A stretch of DNA of 64,000 nt, taken from Oceanisphaera profunda (GTDB lineage: Bacteria > Pseudomonadota > Gammaproteobacteria > Enterobacterales > Aeromonadaceae). A program made the translations under genes and the position numbers. The DNA is taken from assembly GCF_002157895.1 (NCBI RefSeq), contig NZ_CP021377.1:2852001-2916000 (forward strand). The letters are read 5' to 3'. Shown here one piece after another: positions 8,383 to 17,319 of this stretch (position 1 is the first letter of the stretch; each line of letters opens with the position of its first letter). The notes below the pieces were generated by a model that was not told the origin of the DNA, did no database searches, and was given only the letters and a program-made list of their open reading frames with translations.

Positions 8383-8482
8383 CTTAATTAACAACGAAGC
8401 AGCTTCATCTTAAAGCTCAGCTTCATTACCAACACCGCATACCGGCATGGCGCCGGAACAAATCTCAACGGAGAGTTTAATT

Positions 8483-10465
8483 ATGGCGATTACTGTTAAC
8501 TCCAACGTCTCGGCCTTGACTGCCCAGCGTAACTTAAGCAAATCTGGCGCAGCCCTGACTACTTCTATGGAGCGTTTGTCTTCCGGTAGTAAAATTAACT
8601 CTGCCAAAGATGATGCGGCCGGTCTGCAAATTTCTAACCGTTTGAACTCGCAAATCAAGGGTCTAAACGTAGCCATGAAAAACGCCAGTGACGGTATCTC
8701 AATGGCGCAAACTGCAGAAGGTGCGATGCAAGAGTCCACCAACATGCTACAGCGGATGCGTGAGCTGGCATTGCAGTCTACTAACGGCTCCAACTCCGAT
8801 GCTGACCGTCAGTCGCTGCAAGAAGAATTTAACTCACTGTCCGGTGAATTGACCCGTATTGCTAAGACTACCAGCTTTGGTGGCCGTAACTTGCTGGATG
8901 GCTCGTTTGGCAGCACCGCGTTTCAGGTTGGCGCTAATGCCAATCAGACAGTGACATTTGGTCTGGGAGATGTGAGTTCTTCGGCATTAAAAGGCAGCTA
9001 TAGCAATGCAAGTGCAGATGGTGCTGCAACCGATTTATCGGCCAAAGTGGTGGGTAATACAGGAGCAATAAGTGGCGATGCAAAGGTAGCAGGAACAGCT
9101 GCGTTTAAGACTCATGTGTTCTCTAGCGCTGATGCTGGTGACCTCAGTCTTGTGGGCGAGGATATAGCTGTTGTCGCAGGCGATACTATTCATGATGTTG
9201 TAAACAAAATCAATAGTAATACGACAGTTGCCAATGCATTAACGGCCTCTGTGAATGATGTCGGCCAACTGGCATTGGCATACAAGGGCAATTACACTAT
9301 AGGAGCCGGTACTTCTGCAACCACAACTGCTTTGGGCCTGACTGCTGGCGCTCAGACGGGAGACGTTACTGGTACAGCAGGGCTCGACGGTAAGTTAGGA
9401 GCGGCCGGTGCCGGTACGCTTATTATCGGCTCGTCAGCCATCGCTCTTGAAAGTAGTGATTCTTTGGATGACATGTTATCCAAGATTAATGCTCAGAGCT
9501 CCAATACTGGTGTGACAGCCTCAGCTGATAAGGATGGCAAACTCCTTCTGAACTCGAAAGGTGATTTCAACATTTCCGCCGCTAGTACTCCCGGCACACT
9601 CACTACGCTGGGTATGGCTGCGGGGGATAAGACTGCCACTACCGGTTTGGTAAGTGAGAAAAAAATAACACTTAATGACACAGATTTTACCTTTGCAGCA
9701 GGCAGCACTCTCAATGATGTCGTTACAATGATTAATAATAATGGCGGTACGGCTGGCTCAGGAACAACAGCTACGGGGGTTACCGCAAGTGCGGATAATG
9801 GTCGATTAGTATTGACTTCCGCAGATGGAAAAAATATTGAGCTTGAAGATAAGACAGGAGGCTCTTTGCAAGCTTTGGGCCTGTCCGCCGGTGAAACCAA
9901 GGCTAAGTTGGCTGAAGCCACTTCTATTACCTTGAACGGCACCGAAATTAAGTTCAACAAAGACGATGACCTGGATGCGATTATCAGCAGCATCAATACC
10001 GCCAGTACTGGAGCGACCGCCAGCAAGAATGATGACGGTATCCTGAAGCTGCATTCTGAAAAAGACATTATCGTCGCCGATGGCGCTAAGGGTACTGGCT
10101 TGGCTTCCCTTGGTCTGACTGCCGCGACCACCAAGACTGTCACTCAGGAAGCCACTGTTAGCAACCTGAATATCGATAGCGTCGATGGCTCGCAAACGGC
10201 GATTCAGGTGTTGGATGGTGCTATCAGCCAAATCGATGGCGAGCGTTCCAAGCTGGGTGCAACACAAAACCGCTTTAACAGCACCATCAATAACTTGGCA
10301 AACGTGAGTGAAAACGCCGCTGCCGGTATGGCGCGCATTATGGATGTGGATTTTGCCCAAGAAACCGTTAACCTGACCAAGCAGCAGATTCTGCAGCAGG
10401 CCGGTACGTCAATCTTGGCGCAAGCCAAGCAAATCCCACAAGCCGCATTGTCGCTCTTGGGTTAA
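8483..10465 (+). CDS. fliC: Flagellin, 660 residues, with enlarged central domain
   Basis: The filament subunit. Residues 1 to about 165 are the conserved D0/D1 ([38 protein letters not shown]) and about 565-660 the C-terminal D1/D0 ([20 protein letters not shown] ending ALSLLG). Between them are four consecutive modules of about 75-83 residues (roughly 219-294, 310-385, 393-475, 480-555) sharing a pattern of strand, L-DVV/DML-xxIN helix, TASAD strand and a TTLG-LTAG end, resembling Flagellin_IN repeats. Typical polar flagellins in relatives are under 400 residues. Start at 8483 is set by ggagag seven bases upstream; an ATG at 8447 would add 12 atypical residues. It is the only flagellin gene in the window. 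Confidence 0.95.
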   Translation: MAITVNSNVSALTAQRNLSKSGAALTTSMERLSSGSKINSAKDDAAGLQISNRLNSQIKGLNVAMKNASDGISMAQTAEGAMQESTNMLQRMRELALQSTNGSNSDADRQSLQEEFNSLSGELTRIAKTTSFGGRNLLDGSFGSTAFQVGANANQTVTFGLGDVSSSALKGSYSNASADGAATDLSAKVVGNTGAISGDAKVAGTAAFKTHVFSSADAGDLSLVGEDIAVVAGDTIHDVVNKINSNTTVANALTASVNDVGQLALAYKGNYTIGAGTSATTTALGLTAGAQTGDVTGTAGLDGKLGAAGAGTLIIGSSAIALESSDSLDDMLSKINAQSSNTGVTASADKDGKLLLNSKGDFNISAASTPGTLTTLGMAAGDKTATTGLVSEKKITLNDTDFTFAAGSTLNDVVTMINNNGGTAGSGTTATGVTASADNGRLVLTSADGKNIELEDKTGGSLQALGLSAGETKAKLAEATSITLNGTEIKFNKDDDLDAIISSINTASTGATASKNDDGILKLHSEKDIIVADGAKGTGLASLGLTAATTKTVTQEATVSNLNIDSVDGSQTAIQVLDGAISQIDGERSKLGATQNRFNSTINNLANVSENAAAGMARIMDVDFAQETVNLTKQQILQQAGTSILAQAKQIPQAALSLLG

Positions 10466-10489
10466 TCTGAGCTTATAAATAACTAAATT

Positions 10490-10510
10490 ACCGGGGGCTA
10501 AGCCCCCGGT
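10490..10510 (+). terminator. Probable terminator after fliC
   Basis: Nine paired bases, ACCGGGGGC (10490-10498) with GCCCCCGGT (10502-10510), around a TAA loop, 25 bases after the fliC stop. The following tract (actgttta) is weak in T, so efficiency is uncertain. Confidence 0.6.
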
Positions 10511-10775
10511 ACTGTTTAGCTTAATAACGTTATAAGACCTTTTCGCCACGGAATACACGGAAGAACACGGAAAAAGATCAAAAAAGACAAATTCTTAATG
10601 GTAAAACCTTATAAAAATTATATTTTTACTATTATCTTATTGCTTTAATTCCGTGCGTTTCCGTGTATTCCGTGGCAAATATGTTTAGAGGTTAAGTACT
10701 GCAGTTAGCGTGACTTTATTAAGCTAAACGGCGTCTTGTTTGTTAATCTGTATGGCTCTAGCTTGAGGATACATT
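10511..10775. repeat. Inverted pair of CCACGGAATACACGG-type repeats
   Basis: A ccacggaatacacggaa repeat near 10546 and its reverse complement ending near 10675 face each other across about 80 bases of A/T-rich DNA, giving a potential long hairpin between fliC and flaG. I find no recognisable promoter for flaG here. Confidence 0.6.
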
Positions 10776-11189
10776 ATGGATACATTGCCCCTACCACCTA
10801 AAGCCCCTATGCTGGCGTCGGACTTGCTGACCAAACAGCCAGCCGTAACCACGCAGCCGGCAGGCAGCACTGCCACGCAAACTGCACAAGCGGTGCTGGC
10901 GCTGGATAAAAGCGCCGCACAGACCAATGCCAATGCAGAGCCTAAGTCGAATGCCGAGCCACTTAATGGCGAGCAGTTAGCGGAGCTGGCCGAGCAAATG
11001 GACTCGTTTGTGGGTAGCTTTAGTCAGAGCCTTAAATTTCGAGTAGATGAAGACTCGGGTCGCCAGATAGTGAGCGTGGTGGATAAAAAAAGCGGTGATG
11101 TTATTCGGCAAATTCCCACTGAAGAATTATTAGACGTGATCGCGCGCTTGGCTGAAGCCAGTGGTGGGTTAATTGATGTTCAGGCCTAA
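10776..11189 (+). CDS. flaG: FlaG family flagellar protein
   Basis: A 137-residue protein whose C-terminal 80 residues (LKFRVDEDSGRQIVSVVDKK and IRQIPTEELLDVIARLAE) form the FlaG domain; the N-terminal half is Ala/Thr/Gln-rich and probably unstructured. FlaG proteins influence filament length in Vibrio, Pseudomonas and Campylobacter by an unclear mechanism. Position between flagellin and fliD is standard. gagga precedes the ATG. It ends 41 bases before the fliD start. Confidence 0.9.
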   Translation: MDTLPLPPKAPMLASDLLTKQPAVTTQPAGSTATQTAQAVLALDKSAAQTNANAEPKSNAEPLNGEQLAELAEQMDSFVGSFSQSLKFRVDEDSGRQIVSVVDKKSGDVIRQIPTEELLDVIARLAEASGGLIDVQA

Positions 11190-11230
11190 CTTAAAAACTT
11201 TAGTTGGGTCAAACCACAGGAGATAACATT

Positions 11231-12607
11231 GTGGGCGACTTAAAATTACCAGGTGTGGGATCAGGCTTCCCTATTCAGACTTTTGTGGATGCGACCGTTA
11301 ATGCGGAAAAAGCACCCAAAGAAGCACTGTTTAACCGCCGTGGCACCGATATCAATGTTAAGTTGTCGTCTTATGCGTCACTGGGCGTGGTGCTGGATGA
11401 TTTTAAAAAGTCGCTGACCAAGCTGGGCGGGGCCGAGGCTTTTCAGAAACGCTCGGTTAGTTTCAGCGAAAGCGGCTTCATTTCTGCCAAGGCCGATCAG
11501 AACGCGGTGGCTGGCAGTTACACGCTGGTGGTAGATAAGCTGGCTCAGGCGCACAAGGTCAGTAGCCAGAGCATAGATAAAGAAACCAAGCTGGGTGCCG
11601 GTAGCCTAGATATCAAGGTAGGGGAGCAATCCTTTACGGTCGCCATTGAAGAAGGCAAGAGCACCCTAGCCGAAGTGGCCCAAGCCATTAACAGTGCCGA
11701 GGGTAACAAGGGCGTGAAGGCCACAGTGGTGAACGATGATGAGGGCGCTCGGCTGGTGCTGTTTTCTGAAAAAACCGGTACCGATCACCAGCTGGAAATT
11801 GACGTGCGTGGTGATGCCGATGGCCTTTCACGTTTGCTGGACACAGAAGGCAATCTGACCGAGGTGCAGGCGGCGCAGAACGCTGAAATTACCATAGACG
11901 GTGCTAAAGTAACTAGCCAGAGCAATGAAATAAAAGACGCCGTTAATGGCGTGACTCTGACTGTTGATAAGGTTAATACCGAGGAAAAGCCCAGCACTCG
12001 TCTGACTATTGGTTACGATAAGGGCGCGGTGGAGTCCAATGTTAAAAGCTTTGTTGAGGCTTTCAACAAGGTAGTATCTACCGTTAATAAGTTGACCAAA
12101 TATGATGCTGAAACTAAGCAAGCTGGCCCGCTGAATGGCGACACTAGCACCCGTAGCTTAATGTCCCAGCTGCGACGCATGCTGAGTGAGCCGGTAGAAG
12201 GTGCCCAAGCCCCGCTACAGAACCTTGCCGATTTGGGTGTTACAACCAACAAAGATGGCACCATAGCTTTAGACGAGACTCGGCTGAAAAAGCAGACCAG
12301 CGACAACTTCGAGAAAGTGGGTGCTCTGTTTGCGAGTGACAAGGGGTTATCGAAGCAGTTGAGCACTATGGTGGATGAGTTTGGCGGCAAGAATGGCATA
12401 TTCTCTCAGCGTACCGAGTCCCTTAATGGCCAGATGACGAAGTTGGGCAAAGAAAAAGAGTCTTTTAGTACTTATATTGAGCAATATGAAAAGCGGGTCT
12501 ATAAGCAGTTTTCTGCCATGGATATCGTAGTGGCACAAATGAACCAACAACTTAGCTCAGTGATCAGTGCCTTTGAAAATATGCCCACTTTTGGTAATAA
12601 GAAATGA
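11231..12607 (+). CDS. fliD: Flagellar filament cap protein FliD (HAP2)
   Basis: FliD forms the cap on the filament tip that folds exported flagellin. The 458-residue product has the N-terminal FliD domain (GSGFPIQTFVDATVNAEKAP), a Flagellin_IN-like segment around residues 140-200, and the C-terminal coiled-coil domain ending MDIVVAQMNQQLSSVISAFE, the classic cap-interaction helix. Start: GTG at 11231 with aggag at 11218-11222; a TTG at 11204 gives an unusual extension and overlaps the ribosome site. fliT-like begins within the stop (ATGA overlap). Confidence 0.93.
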   Translation: MGDLKLPGVGSGFPIQTFVDATVNAEKAPKEALFNRRGTDINVKLSSYASLGVVLDDFKKSLTKLGGAEAFQKRSVSFSESGFISAKADQNAVAGSYTLVVDKLAQAHKVSSQSIDKETKLGAGSLDIKVGEQSFTVAIEEGKSTLAEVAQAINSAEGNKGVKATVVNDDEGARLVLFSEKTGTDHQLEIDVRGDADGLSRLLDTEGNLTEVQAAQNAEITIDGAKVTSQSNEIKDAVNGVTLTVDKVNTEEKPSTRLTIGYDKGAVESNVKSFVEAFNKVVSTVNKLTKYDAETKQAGPLNGDTSTRSLMSQLRRMLSEPVEGAQAPLQNLADLGVTTNKDGTIALDETRLKKQTSDNFEKVGALFASDKGLSKQLSTMVDEFGGKNGIFSQRTESLNGQMTKLGKEKESFSTYIEQYEKRVYKQFSAMDIVVAQMNQQLSSVISAFENMPTFGNKK

Positions 12608-12900
12608 GCCTACTCGAGCAGCTAAAACAGGTAGATGAGTCGCTGTTAGCGGAGTTTGCTAGCCCTGAATCATTACAGGCCGACACGGTTGAACAGCGCT
12701 TAGCAGAACGGGCGCGATTATTGCAGCTGCTGATGGACACTGAAATGCTTGATGCCGAGCAGGTAAGTGAGCTGATTGAGCGCTCTAGGTTGTTAACACA
12801 ACAGGCAGAACAAAGCCGCACGGTATTGGCAGAAAAATTAGCAAGTTTACAAAAAGGTCGGCGCTCGGTGCGGGCCTATGGTGATGTTAAAAAAAATTAA
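12604..12900 (+). CDS. fliT: FliT-like export chaperone (FlaI equivalent)
   Basis: A 98-residue, largely helical protein (heptad-like leucines throughout, LLEQLKQVDESLLAEF, RARLLQLLMDTEML). Position between fliD and fliS, with a 4-base ATGA overlap with fliD, matches FliT/FlaI, the chaperone of FliD. FliT sequences diverge strongly, so the call rests on size, helicity and position. The C-terminus is basic (KGRRSVRAYGDVKKN). Confidence 0.7.
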   Translation: MSLLEQLKQVDESLLAEFASPESLQADTVEQRLAERARLLQLLMDTEMLDAEQVSELIERSRLLTQQAEQSRTVLAEKLASLQKGRRSVRAYGDVKKN

Positions 12901-12913
12901 TCAGGAGAAAACC

Positions 12914-13309
12914 ATGCGCGGCTCCCTTAAAGCCTATAGATCAGTTGCGATAGACAGCCAGCGAGATATCGCCAGCCCCTACCGCGTAGTACAAATGTTA
13001 TTGGCGGGTGCCCTAGAGCGACTGGCCAAGGCGCGCACCGCCATTGAGCAGGAAAAGTTTAGCCAGCGCGGCGAGCTAATTGGTAAAACCATCGCTATTG
13101 TTCAACAACTGCAAGCCTCGCTAGACCTAGAAGCGGGTGGCGAAGTAGCGGCTAACCTAGAGAGTTTGTACGACTTTATGGTGCGCGAGATGATGTTGGC
13201 CAACAGCGAAAGCAACAGCGAACGCCTAGAAGGCGTGAGCCGTTTGTTACGCGAAATTAAAGAAAGCTGGGATGCCATCCCCGCCGAGCAACAAGCCGTA
13301 CCTGCGTAA
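12914..13309 (+). CDS. fliS: Flagellin export chaperone FliS
   Basis: FliS binds the C-terminal helix of flagellin in the cytoplasm to prevent early polymerisation and delivers it to the export gate. The 131-residue product shows family features: KAYRSVAIDSQRDIASPYRVVQMLLAGALERLAKA, then DLEAGGEVAANLESLYDFMV. Start: ATG at 12914 (MRGSLKAYRS) with aggaga at 12903-12908; the frame is open from 12878 but that start lies in the fliT end. Last gene of the fliC-region cluster, followed by a terminator. Confidence 0.93.
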   Translation: MRGSLKAYRSVAIDSQRDIASPYRVVQMLLAGALERLAKARTAIEQEKFSQRGELIGKTIAIVQQLQASLDLEAGGEVAANLESLYDFMVREMMLANSESNSERLEGVSRLLREIKESWDAIPAEQQAVPA

Positions 13310-13331
13310 GGTTATTGCTTGTTGACTAAAG

Positions 13332-13369
13332 AACCGAGTATTGGCTTAGTCCTGTACTCGGTTTTTTTA
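13332..13369 (+). terminator. Rho-independent terminator after fliS
   Basis: AACCGAGTA (13332-13340) pairs with TACTCGGTT (13355-13363), followed by a run of T. It lies 23 bases after the fliS stop and closes the flaG-fliS cluster. Confidence 0.85.
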
Positions 13370-14140
13370 TGTCTAAAAATAAAAGACATTTTCGCAACGG
13401 AATCCGCAGACCCCACGGAAAAATTAAGATGAGATAAGGGCGAAAAATGATCTTGTTGAGGTTAAAACAGCCGTCTTCCTGACGCACGTCAGGATCTGAT
13501 TTTGGGTTTTAGTGCTAAGAGCGAGATACAGTGGCGGGCTCGGTATGACGGCATAGAGATAGCGCCGGTCCAGCGTAGCTGGATAGGTTACACACAAACC
13601 TGAAACAAAACCGTGGCGAAGTCCTCTTCACCGAAGAGACGGCCACCTACAAGAGATGCAGTACCCTGTAGCTGCCAATTTATTCGGCAGTCCAGCGTAG
13701 CTGGATGGTTTTCAAGATTTTCGCCTGCGGCGAAATGCGAGAGCAAGCGTTCGCCTACAAAACACCGATCTTGTAGCCCGCAACTTGTTCGCGGGTCCTG
13801 CGAAGCAGGATGGTTTTCAGGTTTACACCTACAAAGCCACAGTGTTGAGTTGTGAGTGTTGAATGTAGAGTGAAAAGCTTAACTCAACACTTAAAACTTA
13901 AAACTAAAAACTAAAAACTCAACACCCACCCCGGAGTTCCGCCTGGGTTGTAATGCGAGAGCAAGCGTTCGCCTACAAAACACCGATCTTGTAGCCTGAG
14001 CTACTTTTTTAGATCTTACCCCATTAAATTTTTCAGATTTGATCTCTATTTTTCCGTGCTTTTCCGTGACTCTCGTAACAAGGAAGCGTTGCAAAAGGGT
14101 TTTGGTGTAGTTGGTTGGAATACGGCTAAGTGAGTTATTC
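13370..14140. repeat. Repeat mosaic between fliS and the abi gene
   Basis: Contains a CCACGGAATACACGG-type repeat near 13393, a complete palindromic element at 13472-13552, a GAAGTCCTCTT-tipped hairpin at 13611-13653, two-hairpin repeats at 13666-13712 and 13771-13817, GGCGAACGCTTG-type hairpins (minus orientation) near 13725-13768 and 13945-13980, and degenerate heptamers at 13846-13925. No gene supported; the 80-codon frame at 13613 is repeat translation. Confidence 0.75.
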
Positions 14141-15076
14141 TTATTGCCAGATTGACCGCGCTTGCCAATCGGCTGGAAAGCCCATGCGATTAATGTCTAT
14201 CTGATGTGTATCGAGTAGACTTTTTAAGCGTTGCTTCCAATGATGATCACCGCTTATCACGTCCATTAAATATCCCAACATAACCAAGGTGTTGTAAATT
14301 TTGCGCAGCCGTCTGTCACTATCCGGTAGAGTAAATAAGCCGTTAATTAACGCTTCTTCACCATGACGTGGCAGCATTGTTGTTTTGGTAAAATCTCGAT
14401 TCCACAAACGGGAATGATGTGCGCTTAGGTTCCGAACTAACGATAGGTGTTCACAAAATGAGGTAAGCGTTTTTTCATCCAGCCCATAACTTTTGCTGAT
14501 TATCTGCCTGTCGGCGCGCAATTTGATATTACTCAGCCAGCGCGAGAGTTGCCCCATGGTAAGCAGTTCGACGCAAGCCCAAATTGGAGGTAAAGGTTCT
14601 TGGTACTTTTGCGCTAAATGTTTAATAAACTCTTCACGACTTCGTTTTACGTCACCGCTTAATTTCCCCAAACTATTAGCGTACTCCAGCAAGTCACCAA
14701 ATAGTTCAGGCTTTAGATGCGGGTGCGCTGTGTTATATCTATGACTAAGCTGGTAAGCAATTTGGGTCCGCAACGAAACTTCAAAACGTTCAATAGCATC
14801 AAGTACCAGTAGCCTTAATTCCCGGTCAAAAACATAAAGGTTTAAAATATCATCAAAACTAGTGCCAACTATAAATTGGTGCGTGGCGTGGTCTTGCTCG
14901 AAAGGCAAACAATAAGCGGCAAAACGATAGTAGTTAAGCTGCGTTAAATAGAACTGCGCTTTAACAATATCGGTGATCTCTAAACCACGCTGTAGCAGTA
15001 AGCTTACCTGGTCAGGAAATAACGTTGGCGATTTAGTAAAGGCAACTTTAGCGGATGATCTTGGCTGGCGGCTCAT
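14141..15076 (-). CDS. Abi_2/AbiF-type HEPN abortive infection protein
   Basis: The 311-residue product belongs to the AbiD/AbiF (Abi_2) family. Family segments include [28 protein letters not shown] and [13 protein letters not shown]. The signature RNLSAHH (Arg215, His220) is the HEPN RX4-6H RNase motif, so the protein probably cuts RNA on phage infection or another trigger. Start: ATG at 15076 has gaggg six bases upstream; an ATG at 15100 lies inside the structured leader and lacks a ribosome site. The gene is on the strand opposite to the flagellar genes, between fliS and flrA, with no other defence gene beside it. Members of this family are known to occur with a structured RNA upstream, and one is visible here. 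Confidence 0.88.
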   Translation of the reverse strand: MSRQPRSSAKVAFTKSPTLFPDQVSLLLQRGLEITDIVKAQFYLTQLNYYRFAAYCLPFEQDHATHQFIVGTSFDDILNLYVFDRELRLLVLDAIERFEVSLRTQIAYQLSHRYNTAHPHLKPELFGDLLEYANSLGKLSGDVKRSREEFIKHLAQKYQEPLPPIWACVELLTMGQLSRWLSNIKLRADRQIISKSYGLDEKTLTSFCEHLSLVRNLSAHHSRLWNRDFTKTTMLPRHGEEALINGLFTLPDSDRRLRKIYNTLVMLGYLMDVISGDHHWKQRLKSLLDTHQIDINRMGFPADWQARSIWQ

Positions 15077-15087
15077 CTTACGCCCTC

Positions 15088-15165
15088 GCAGGTTCTGCAT
15101 GGCCCAGAAACGAGTAACCCCTCACAGGGCGCTGATCTGACGGGTAGCGGGAGGGGTGTTGTTAC
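15088..15165 (-). ncRNA. Candidate AbiF-type structured leader RNA
   Basis: On the minus strand GTAAC-aacac-CCCTC (15165-15151) pairs with GAGGG-GTTAC (15123-15114), enclosing a smaller CGCT/AGCG helix (15149-15146 with 15133-15130). A second small hairpin, GCAG-AAC-CTGC (15098-15088), abuts the abi ribosome site. A promoter ends at the expected distance so that transcription would begin at or near the first paired base. An AbiF RNA motif upstream of Abi_2 genes has been described; whether this sequence fits that covariance model is untested. It could also be an ordinary leader. Confidence 0.55.
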
Positions 15166-15169
15166 TTCA

Positions 15170-15197
15170 ATAATAACCCCAAGCTTGTAAAAGTCAA
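15170..15197 (-). promoter_or_regulatory. Sigma70-type promoter of the abi leader
   Basis: On the minus strand TTGACT (15197-15192), a 16-base spacer, then TATTAT (15175-15170). Start of transcription would fall near 15162-15165, the beginning of the structured leader. Confidence 0.6.
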
Positions 15198-15711
15198 TAT
15201 GAGTCACTCCTGTCATCTATGGTGATCGGGCGTCATATGCCGGAACTTCACAGAAAGGTGCCTGAGCGAGTCTGGGGGAGTTAGACCTATTATCGGAGCT
15301 GTTCAATACGCCTACAAAACACTAGCCCTTCGCGAGCGGTAAGCTGTCAGCTTTAAGCTGTCAGATAAAAACCAAATCCCGCTGAGATGGGAGTGCCAGC
15401 TAAAGCGTCACCCTACATAAAACCGTTTTCGCTCTTACCATCAAGATCTCTTTCAGATTTGATCTCTATTGTTCCGTGTTTTTCCGTGTATTCCGTGGCA
15501 AAAATATCTTTAGGTTTGATCTAGGTCAATCTTAGGTGGTTTGAGCGCCTAGCCTGGCTCGAGTTTTTTTGACGCTTGTGTCAGAATTACGGCAGTTACT
15601 TGCATACCGCCCCCTTGGTGATGCTATGCTGTGCCCTGAAATGGGGTTAAGCAGTATTACAAAGCCTCTTGAATTTTGAATAACAGATTGAATTGTAAGG
15701 ATATAATTCCT
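15198..15711. repeat. Intergenic region between abi and flrA
   Basis: Divergent intergenic region. Holds a CCACGGAATACACGG-type repeat in reverse orientation near 15465-15500 preceded by a tttcagatttgatctcta tract also seen near 14034 and 35923, and short two-hairpin remnants near 15310-15420. The flrA promoter is expected between 15560 and 15690 but I cannot identify it with confidence. Confidence 0.5.
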
Positions 15712-17169
15712 ATGAGCTTTAACGGCTGCGTCTTGATTATGGATCACCACCAAGAACGACGCTTGCGGCTGGAAGCCATACTGTCTTTTATGCAGGTAGA
15801 ATGGCGCAGTGGCAGTCGGGCAGAAGATCAAACCTGGTTACAAAGTCAGCCACAAAATTTGACGGTTTTAGCCGGGGACACGGACGTTTCTTTAGCACAG
15901 TTATTAGAAACCTTCCCTCATCACGCCTTTATTAGCTTGGTCGATACTGATTGTCGGCACGCTAACTTACTCGGCTGCCTTAATTCGCTAACGTATGACG
16001 AACTCACCTCACTGCTGTTGCAAGCACAGCACTGGCAACCGGTATTGGCGACTGCTGAGCAAGACTGCCGACTGCATGAGTTATTAATTGGCGACAGTAG
16101 CGCCATGAGCGAGGTAAAAAGCCTGATCCGCCAAGTGGCCAACAAGCCAGCTAACGTCTTGTTGTTGGGTGAGTCTGGCACCGGTAAAGAAGTGATCGCC
16201 CGCGCTATTCATGAATTATCGTTACAAGCCAAAGGGCCGTTTGTGCCCATTAACTGCGGGGCTATTCCTGCCGAGCTATTAGAAAGCGAGCTGTTTGGCC
16301 ATGAAAAAGGCGCCTTTACCGGCGCCGTATCGGCCCGTAAAGGGCGCTTTGAGCTGGCCGAAGGCGGTACGCTGTTTTTAGACGAAATTGGCGATATGCC
16401 ATTGTCGATGCAAGTAAAATTGCTGCGGGTATTGCAAGAACGCACCTTTGAGCGGGTGGGCGGCACGCGTTCTATTAGCGCGAAAGTGCGGGTAATAGCA
16501 GCCACGCATCGTGATTTAGAGCAGATGATTGTTGAGCAGCGCTTTCGTGAAGACTTGTACTATCGCCTAAATGTATTCCCGATTGAAGCGCCGGCCCTGA
16601 GCCAGCGCCAAGACGATATTCCGCTGTTGCTCAATGAGTTGATTGCGCGCCACCGACTAACCCATAACGCGCAGTTATCGTTTGCTCGCGATGCGATTGA
16701 GTCGCTGAAAAAATGGCATTGGCCGGGTAACGTGCGCGAATTGTCTAACTTGGTAGAGCGCATGTTTATTTTGTGCCCTAACCAAACAGTGCAGTTAGCT
16801 GATTTGCCCATTAAATATCGGGTACTGAGCGATGAACAGCTATTAACTCACCCCTTTGAGGAGCTGGACGAGCGCGATGCCTTGTCAGCCATATTTCAAT
16901 CTGACGATGACGGCGTAAGCGAAAACGAAGCGGACTTCTTTGATTTTCAAGCCACGGACGACTTTGAAGAAGAAGCGGACTTTATGGCACCTACCTTGTC
17001 TGTTGAAGGTGTGAATTTAAAAGACATGCTGGCTAACATCGAAATGGACATGATTGCCCAGTCGTTAGAAGTGAACGATGGTGTGGTTGCGAGAGCCGCC
17101 GAACACCTAGGCATGCGCCGCACCACCTTGGTAGAGAAAATGAAGAAGTACGGGATTAGTAGGGAATAA
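15712..17169 (+). CDS. flrA: Flagellar master regulator FlrA/FleQ (sigma54 activator)
   Basis: Top-level activator of polar flagellar genes. The 485-residue product has an N-terminal FleQ-type receiver-like domain (1 to about 120), then the AAA+ sigma54 domain with Walker A GESGTGKE (153-160), the sigma54-contact loop GAFTGA (200-205) and Walker B LFLDEIGD (Asp224/Glu225), and a C-terminal Fis-type helix-turn-helix (VVARAAEHLGMRRTTLVEKM). FleQ/FlrA proteins are often controlled by c-di-GMP and by FlhG/FleN, which is present here. Start: ATG at 15712 with aagga at 15697; an upstream in-frame ATG at 15676 adds 12 residues without a ribosome site. Immediately downstream is an IS3-family insertion, separating it from flrBC. 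Confidence 0.93.
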   Translation: MSFNGCVLIMDHHQERRLRLEAILSFMQVEWRSGSRAEDQTWLQSQPQNLTVLAGDTDVSLAQLLETFPHHAFISLVDTDCRHANLLGCLNSLTYDELTSLLLQAQHWQPVLATAEQDCRLHELLIGDSSAMSEVKSLIRQVANKPANVLLLGESGTGKEVIARAIHELSLQAKGPFVPINCGAIPAELLESELFGHEKGAFTGAVSARKGRFELAEGGTLFLDEIGDMPLSMQVKLLRVLQERTFERVGGTRSISAKVRVIAATHRDLEQMIVEQRFREDLYYRLNVFPIEAPALSQRQDDIPLLLNELIARHRLTHNAQLSFARDAIESLKKWHWPGNVRELSNLVERMFILCPNQTVQLADLPIKYRVLSDEQLLTHPFEELDERDALSAIFQSDDDGVSENEADFFDFQATDDFEEEADFMAPTLSVEGVNLKDMLANIEMDMIAQSLEVNDGVVARAAEHLGMRRTTLVEKMKKYGISRE

Positions 17170-17319
17170 AAGAAGCGCCGAGCGCCCGGCGCCAAGCACC
17201 AAGCTAAACACTAAATCTAAACCTGTTTTTTGCCACGGAATACACGGACAAGCCGCAAGTGTTGAGTTAAGTTGGAATGGCCCCGAATAAGTAGACACTT
17301 CTTCAGAGTGAGGAAGTGT

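Noticed and set aside
9493-10360. Long minus-strand frames (216 and 184 codons) inside fliC
   Set aside because: Shadow frames opposite a strongly conserved flagellin; no ribosome sites or recognisable domains.
10721-10775. Sigma54 or sigma28 promoter for flaG
   Set aside because: TGGCTCTAGCTTGAG has the wrong spacing and lacks GC at -12; no GCCGATAA-like element is present.
15580-15690. Sigma70 promoter for flrA (TTGCAT and TATGCT)
   Set aside because: Spacing of 19 bases and weak -10 match; not strong enough to list.
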